From: Microcoleus sp036705565
GTDB lineage: Bacteria > Cyanobacteriota > Cyanobacteriia > Cyanobacteriales > Microcoleaceae
Direction: 5' to 3' (one strand)
Assembly: GCA_036705565.1 (NCBI GenBank)
Contig: JAUBUY010000031.1
DNA: 64,000 nucleotides
In this document: positions 59,082 to 64,000 of the stretch, piece by piece
Position numbering within the stretch: position 1 is the first letter of the stretch
How the letters are laid out: each line of letters starts with the position of its first letter
Program-made: the position numbers and the translations under genes
The notes under the pieces: model-generated
Database searches by the model: none
Told to the model about the DNA's origin: nothing
The model's input: only the letters and a program-made list of their open reading frames with translations

Positions 59082-61970
59082 CTAACTGCTGACCAATAAT
59101 TCAACGCGGGCCGGCAAGCACACAGTAAAAACCGAACCGCAACCTAACTCGCTTTCAACCTGCATATCGCCACCCATCATCACGCAAAAGTGACGGCTAA
59201 TCGTCAATCCCAAACCCGTGCCGCCATACTTGCGGGTAGTTGATGCGTCGCCCTGCATAAATGCTTGAAATAAATGCTGCAATTGTTCGGGGGGAATCCC
59301 AATGCCCGTATCAGCTACGCGAAAAATTATTGAGTCGGAAGGTTCTGCTATTTCTTGAGTGGTTAAGCTGTCATGTTTAACTCTTTCAATACAGAGGGTA
59401 ATAGTGCCATGTTCCGTAAATTTGGCTGCATTGCTCAGCAGGTTGAGCAATATTTGACGAGTTTTGGTAATGTCAGCATACATCATTCCCAAGTCGTCAG
59501 CAACATCAACTTCAAACTTATTTGAATTTTTATCTACCAAGGGTTTGACAGTAGAAACTACCTCGTCAATTAAATTAACCGGGTTGAAAGTTTCTAAGTA
59601 AAGTTCCATCCGCCCCGCTTCAATCTTAGAAATATCTAGAATGTCGCTAATTAAAGATAGCAGGTGTTTACCGGCAGTTTGAATTTTTTGCAAGTCGGGG
59701 ATAAAATCTTCGCAGCCTAAATCCTCCGCGTCTTCTGTGAGCATATCGCTGTAACCAATAATCGCGTTGAGGGGAGTTCGCAATTCGTGGCTCATATTAG
59801 CTAAAAAGGCGCTTTTGGCTTGGTTTGCTGCTTGAGCGGTTTGAGCGACTTTTTGGAATTCTTCTGCTAATTTGCGCTGGGTAATATCTTCAGCAATACC
59901 GACGATGCGGTAAATTTCTCCGGTTTGGCTGCGGACTGGAAAAGCCCGATCGCGCACCCAGCAAACTGAACCGTCCGAGCGCACTACCCGATACTCCTCA
60001 TCATAATCGCCCCGCCCCTGTTTCGCAAAAGCAGCCTTGACGCGATCGAGATCCTCCCGGTGAATAGCATCCCAAAAAGCCTCCGGTTCTGACTGCAAAC
60101 TCTGACAGCTCAAATTCCATATTTTCTCGCAAGCAGGGCTCACATAAACTAGCTGCTTTTGATTGGGTTCTCTAATCCAAAATACCTCATGAATATTTTC
60201 TGCCAACTGGCGAAACCGCTCCTCGCTGGCCCGCAACTGCCCCACAGCACTGTGAAATTCAGTCACATCCTGAATCAGCGATGCCACCCCGATAATGCTG
60301 CCATCAGCATCAACCAAGGTCGTATTGTACCACTCGCACAGAATAATTTTTCCGTCTTTTCTGATGTTCTCGTTAATACTACTAATTCCTCCTTGATTAG
60401 TGAGCAAAGTTATAGATAGTTGCCGGACATACTCCTTAGCATTTTCAGGAACTATGAGATCGACTCCGTGGCGTCCCATTGCTTCCAAACGGTTGTATCC
60501 AAAAATTCTTTCCGCTGACAAATTCCATTCCGCTACTTCAAAGTTTAGATTCCATTCAATCGCACCCAAAGGAGTTTGGTGAAGATGGAGAGCCAGTTTT
60601 TGCTGGGATTTTTTCAGAGAAATAATTAATTGATTTTTGTCGGCGATCGCAGATTCCACCCGATCTTCGAGAGTAGTAAACGACTCTTCCAATTGAGCGG
60701 CCATCATATTAAAAGAGCGAGCCAGGACACCCACCTCATCCTCTCGCTCTACAGACGCCATCAAGCGGGAATCTACCGCCATCCCGTCCCATTCTCCCCG
60801 GGACAAACCCTCCGCAGCCTTGCTCAGACGCCGAATCGGTACAACAATCCACCTAGAAGTCAGAGCGCCAATCACCGTTGCCAGCACCAAAGCACCCAGA
60901 CACATCACCACAGTATACCGAGTGTTGGCATTAATCCTTTCCATAAAATCGGCTTCAGGAACCGTCACCACAATCAACCAGTCGAGGCCCCTGCTGTCTA
61001 AAAGCGGCGTCACCTGTAGAAATTGCCGTTGACCGTCGATCGTAAAATCTAACTGGCGAGATCTGTCAATTTTGTGCAAATCCCCGAAGCGTTCAGTCAA
61101 ATAGCGGGCGGTCGATCGAATGAGAACATTCTTGCTGCTCGTTGCCACAATCCGTTTCGCAACACCATTGCTAACAATAAATGGCGGTTCCAGAGTAGAA
61201 TTTGCCACCAATTGCCCAGACCTTTCTACAATAAAAGTCTGTCCTGATTTGCCAATTTTTAGAGTTTCCAAAAATTGATTGAGCTTGGAAAGCGCCAAGT
61301 CAGAACCCAAAATGCCAATCAGTTTACCATCCTCGCCATAAACTGGTTGAGCCGCCGTAATCGCTAGTTTGGGAGCGTCAAAATAATTATAGATTTTACT
61401 CCAAGTCGGTTTTCCTGCACGCACCGGAGCTATGTACCAAGGTCGGAGGCGGGGGTCGTAGTTGAGAGTAGTTTTTAATAGTTTGGTTGGTTCCTCCAAC
61501 TCTGACAGCCCGTAGCTATGCAAATTATAGCCAGTAGATTGATTAGAAATCTGAACTTGCAACTTGCCGTCGTCGAGGCGTTCCACTCCAATAAAATCTT
61601 TTTCTTCGGATGCAAATTGAATGTAGCTAATTTTATCAAAAATTTTGATTTGTTTGTAGAAGTAGCGTTGCAAACTATCACTATCCTGCACGTTCACAAT
61701 GCCAAGACGGATGGCATCGAGATTGAGCTGATTGATTTGGTGTGGCGTTTCAATATAACTGTTAATATGTTGCTGGATACGCGATGTGACTTCTGTCCGC
61801 AGTTGGGCGGCAACATCGTTGACGGCTATGCGCCCGTTCCGCAACGACAGCCACCCCGTCAACCCTACAGCAGCGAAAGTCTGGAGTGCAAAAGGTACAA
61901 CAAGGACGATGCGAATTGGCACTTTGCGCGACATTTTTAAAATCGGGTCTGTCAGATATTTGATTGGCAT
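59082..61970 (-). CDS. PDC-HAMP-PAS-PAS sensor histidine kinase
   Basis: 962 residues. Two membrane helices (about 20-42: IRIVLVVPFALQTFAAVGLT; about 352-375: TVVMCLGALVLATVIGALTS) flank a large periplasmic double-Cache/PDC sensor (RPWYIAPVRAGKPTWSKIYN, GKLIGILGSDLALSKLNQFL). A HAMP linker follows (PIRRLSKAAEGLSRGEWDG), then two PAS domains with PAC ends, then the phosphoacceptor H728 in ANMSHELRTPLN and the ATPase domain (NLLSNAAKF, DTGIGIPPE, GGTGLGLTIS). No receiver. It likely senses a small solute outside the plasma membrane and signals to an unlinked regulator. Confidence 0.93.
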   Translation of the reverse strand: MPIKYLTDPILKMSRKVPIRIVLVVPFALQTFAAVGLTGWLSLRNGRIAVNDVAAQLRTEVTSRIQQHINSYIETPHQINQLNLDAIRLGIVNVQDSDSLQRYFYKQIKIFDKISYIQFASEEKDFIGVERLDDGKLQVQISNQSTGYNLHSYGLSELEEPTKLLKTTLNYDPRLRPWYIAPVRAGKPTWSKIYNYFDAPKLAITAAQPVYGEDGKLIGILGSDLALSKLNQFLETLKIGKSGQTFIVERSGQLVANSTLEPPFIVSNGVAKRIVATSSKNVLIRSTARYLTERFGDLHKIDRSRQLDFTIDGQRQFLQVTPLLDSRGLDWLIVVTVPEADFMERINANTRYTVVMCLGALVLATVIGALTSRWIVVPIRRLSKAAEGLSRGEWDGMAVDSRLMASVEREDEVGVLARSFNMMAAQLEESFTTLEDRVESAIADKNQLIISLKKSQQKLALHLHQTPLGAIEWNLNFEVAEWNLSAERIFGYNRLEAMGRHGVDLIVPENAKEYVRQLSITLLTNQGGISSINENIRKDGKIILCEWYNTTLVDADGSIIGVASLIQDVTEFHSAVGQLRASEERFRQLAENIHEVFWIREPNQKQLVYVSPACEKIWNLSCQSLQSEPEAFWDAIHREDLDRVKAAFAKQGRGDYDEEYRVVRSDGSVCWVRDRAFPVRSQTGEIYRIVGIAEDITQRKLAEEFQKVAQTAQAANQAKSAFLANMSHELRTPLNAIIGYSDMLTEDAEDLGCEDFIPDLQKIQTAGKHLLSLISDILDISKIEAGRMELYLETFNPVNLIDEVVSTVKPLVDKNSNKFEVDVADDLGMMYADITKTRQILLNLLSNAAKFTEHGTITLCIERVKHDSLTTQEIAEPSDSIIFRVADTGIGIPPEQLQHLFQAFMQGDASTTRKYGGTGLGLTISRHFCVMMGGDMQVESELGCGSVFTVCLPARVELLVSS

Positions 61971-61989
61971 GGTAAAGCAGAACTATTAT

Positions 61990-62273
61990 GAACCCACAAC
62001 ATTCCGGTCATTCGATTTTAGATTTTAGATTTGAGATTAAAGAATTGACACCACGGATAAATCCGGGGGCTTGAGGATGCAAGGATTTTGGATTTTGGAT
62101 TGATTCCACGGATAAATCACGTGGCGGGTACCACCTTTGAAATTATTGGTCATTCGATTTTAGATTTTAGATTTTAGATTTTAGATTGACACCACGGATA
62201 AATCCGGGGGCTTGAGGATGCAAGGATTTTGGATGTTGGATTGATTCCACGGATAAATCACGTGGCGGGTACC
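61990..62273. repeat. Tandemly doubled composite repeat
   Basis: Two copies of about 140 bases: TCATTCGATTTTAGATTTTA at 62010 and 62150, each followed by AATTGACACCACGGATAAAT-type sequence, GGGGGCTTGAGGATGCAAGG and the inverted 36-base box ending GGCGGGTACC (62097-62132, 62238-62273). Confidence 0.85.
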
Positions 62274-62476
62274 ATTAAGAAATTATTGGTCAAGTACAAC
62301 TTGATGAGCGCAGGTTTTGAAGTTGAGATGGTTTTAGTAGGCAAAGTGCTGTTAAGAGTTCGGAATCTGCCGCTGGCAACTGAATTTTTAACGACTGCCA
62401 CCGCCATCTTAGCGCGATCGTCCGCTTGGGGAACATTGGCGATCGAGATGAATGCAGTATCAATCCTGGACTCACT
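62258..62476 (-). pseudogene. Coding relic ending in the repeat
   Basis: The minus frame reads SRIDTAFISIANVPQADDRA, KMAVAVVKNSVASGRFRTLN, STLPTKTISTSKPALIKLYL and ends at a TGA that lies inside the repeat box. No start is seen; a TAG cuts it at 62477. Protein-like, family not recognised. Confidence 0.35.
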
Positions 62477-62935
62477 CTACACGCTCATCCTATTATAGAT
62501 TTGAGATTAAAGAATTAAAGAAGTAGGAAAGACTGATTCTGTAAGGGCTTGGAATTTGTCTGCCGTTGCATTTTTTTGGGAACTGGTATCTCAAACCAGG
62601 TTTTTTTAGCGTTTTGGCGGTCTGCAACGAACTATTTTCGTGAAAAACAACCGATGGATAGCCGCCCGTGCGTCCAGCACTAACTATTTTTCCACTCATG
62701 AGGCGCGCTAATCAAACCAATAGAGTTTTTGGTTGACTCATGTCTGAAATGACGTATTTTGGCGTTTCAACCCGGTTGCTGCGTCAGTTATATTTGACCG
62801 ATAGCGCGATCGAAAGTTATAAGTTTTGACAGTAAATTTAATTGATATCTCCACAAGCAGCTACTTTTGATAGAGTACAACTTAATTGCGACTGGGTAAA
62901 ATAAGGATAGTAGGATGCAACTAGCGGAGGCATGG
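62477..62935. other. Intergenic region
   Basis: No gene seen in about 460 bases; one AGATTTGAGATTAAAGAATT phrase of the repeat family at 62498. Confidence 0.4.
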
Positions 62936-63319
62936 ATGATGAACGCAGTTATTGCTACTCTTGGCACTGCTCTCGGACTGAGCTCAATTTTTATCGGTTT
63001 GACCCCGGCGGTTCTCGCCCAACAAAGACTGCAACCAACGCCCCAATATTCGGAAACGACTTTATCGGGGGACTCGTTGAGGACTGTGGAGGACAGAACC
63101 TTAGACTCGGACTACCACAACTTGATTGGTGAACCAGAAACGGCGGCTAATTCTGCTAGAAGGGAAAGCAGCTTGGGCGACACATTTCGCCTCAAAATCG
63201 AGGGCCCATTGGAATTTATTACTACTCCTTCGGACGCCCAGCGTCAAGGAAATCCTTTACCTCCCAAACAAACCGACAGCGGTACAGAAGCGGGAGTTCA
63301 GCTTCAGCTAGGACTTTAG
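62936..63319 (+). CDS. Small exported protein of unknown function
   Basis: 127 residues from ATG 62936, set by the AGCGGAGG ribosome site ending at 62930; an ATG at 62915 is open but has no such site. A signal peptide is clear (MMNAVIATLGTALGLSSIFI, GLTPAVLAQQ, cleavage after AQ). The mature part is hydrophilic and Thr/Ser/Gln-rich with no cysteines, so probably disordered in the periplasm. No family is recognised. Confidence 0.75.
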   Translation: MMNAVIATLGTALGLSSIFIGLTPAVLAQQRLQPTPQYSETTLSGDSLRTVEDRTLDSDYHNLIGEPETAANSARRESSLGDTFRLKIEGPLEFITTPSDAQRQGNPLPPKQTDSGTEAGVQLQLGL

Positions 63320-63540
63320 CAATTTTAAATGAATTCATGGGAAGCGAGCGATCGCGGAACCCAATTTTTGATTCTCGCAGTTCTTGTGACTGCGATCGCT
63401 TTTTTCTCTTAATTTTATCACAAGTTTTGTGAGGTTTCCATCACACAAGGTTCTCTATTGTGAACCTAAAATTAGAGCACTTAAACTTCCGATACAGACT
63501 GATTAGCTACATATCTTTACAATAGCGCATAAAACAGGCG

Positions 63541-63738
63541 GTGAAGGTGATGAGAAAGGCTCAACTGATCGATTATTTGCGGGGAGAGTTGGCAATATCG
63601 AATTCTGCCATCGCCGTTGCTCTCCGACACGGTGAACAAGATGCCAGCGAACTGCCGATGGTTCTGTGGCAGTACGGGTTAGTGACACTGGAACAATTAA
63701 ACCTGATTTTTGATTGGATGGAAGCTCAGCCAACTTAG
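63541..63738 (+). CDS. DUF2949 cyanobacterial protein
   Basis: 65 residues. AQLIDYLRGELAISNSAIAV, ALRHGEQDASELPMVLWQYG, LVTLEQLNLIFDWME is the DUF2949 pattern, a small family restricted to cyanobacteria with unknown role. GTG 63541 and ATG 63550 are both possible starts, and neither has a strong ribosome site. Confidence 0.88.
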   Translation: MKVMRKAQLIDYLRGELAISNSAIAVALRHGEQDASELPMVLWQYGLVTLEQLNLIFDWMEAQPT

Positions 63739-63763
63739 CAATTTAACTAATGCGAATGGGAAG

Positions 63764-63794
63764 TCCCGCGCTCTACCGAAGGTGAGCGTCGGGA
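63764..63794. repeat. Left-end hairpin of an IS605-type element
   Basis: TCCCGCGCTC and GAGCGTCGGGA pair with one bulge around a short loop, about 95 bases before a TnpB start. This size and position fit a subterminal hairpin of an IS200/IS605 element. Confidence 0.45.
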
Positions 63795-63887
63795 TGAAAA
63801 TGAGTCAGAAAATAAATTGAGCGACAGCGAATCAATATCGTTTTTGTGCACTATGATATTTTTACCGGTATTCTGCACTCCTGATAA

Positions 63888-64000
63888 ATGTATAAAGCTT
63901 ACAAGTACAGAATTTATCCCACAGATGAGCAAGATGTCTTGCTGGCAAAGTCTTTTGGCTGTGCGAGATGGTTCTGGAATTATGCTTTGAATCTGTGTCA
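63888..64000 (+). CDS. TnpB, N-terminal part, cut by window end
   Basis: Only 37 residues are visible: MYKAYKYRIYPTDEQDVLLA, KSFGCARWFWNYALNLC, the standard N-terminus of IS605-family TnpB. The gene runs off the right edge, so intactness cannot be judged. It is not a close copy of the TnpB at 48745. Confidence 0.85.
   Translation, partial: MYKAYKYRIYPTDEQDVLLAKSFGCARWFWNYALNLC

Overview
The window looks like a chromosomal piece of a filamentous, non-heterocystous cyanobacterium of the Microcoleus/Oscillatoria type. The evidence is psaK, a full set of dark-operative protochlorophyllide reductase genes (chlL, chlN, chlB), the high-affinity bicarbonate transporter pair sbtA-sbtB, several cyanobacteria-restricted families (DUF3318, DUF5331, DUF2949, Mo-nitrogenase C-terminus-like), many GCGATCGC (HIP1) octamers, and abundant dispersed heptamer repeats of the AAAATCT type. 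Family names are from memory of conserved motifs; no search was run.

Layout. 0-8 kb: ABC exporter, tRNA-Tyr(GTA), tRNA-Thr(GGT), a patch of palindromic/MITE-like DNA, a PhoD-like phosphatase on the minus strand and a divergent four-CBS-domain histidine kinase. 8-11 kb: sbtA-sbtB with strong ribosome sites and a terminator, bracketed by two decayed fragments of a second sbtAB copy (sbtB relic on the left, inverted; sbtA relic on the right). 12-16.5 kb: chlL, an acidic-repeat DUF5331 gene interrupted by a 100-N assembly gap, and chlN. 16.5-24 kb: hicAB, an unknown membrane protein, DUF3318, then a polysaccharide group: STAS-sugar transferase fusion, RsbW-like anti-sigma kinase and WcaI-like glycosyltransferase. 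24-26.6 kb: transposon graveyard (ISAzo13-type relic, two TIR elements, damaged VOC gene). 26.7-29.4 kb: topA.

29.5-40 kb is an accessory stretch: DUF433-DUF5615, an HNH nuclease and ribbon-helix-helix gene, several gene relics, an AAA ATPase with a small PD-(D/E)XK-like partner, phosphoketolase (a metabolic gene inside the stretch), an orphan DUF433, and an AAA ATPase overlapping a TOPRIM/DUF3226-like gene. 40-48 kb: histidine phosphatase, psaK, ackA (its stop codon lies in the end of a MITE) and a giant 1837-residue Ser/Thr kinase-ATPase-GAF-histidine kinase. 48.7-50 kb: lone TnpB. 51-57 kb: chlB, a YwqG/DUF1963 protein, a three-gene DUF5615/DUF433 module, TacAT-like antitoxin/acetyltransferase, small genes. 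57-64 kb: Mo-nitrogenase C-terminus-like protein, rhomboid protease, PDC-HAMP-PAS histidine kinase, two small cyanobacterial genes, and the start of a second TnpB cut by the window end.

Functional links. ChlL, ChlN and ChlB form one enzyme although chlB is 35 kb away. Phosphoketolase and acetate kinase are successive steps (sugar phosphate to acetyl phosphate to acetate plus ATP). SbtB regulates SbtA. The STAS domain and the RsbW-like protein could be partners controlling polysaccharide export. The candidates for a poorly described system are the ATPase + PD-(D/E)XK pair at 32931-34660 and the repeat/MITE families with their unusual internal structure.
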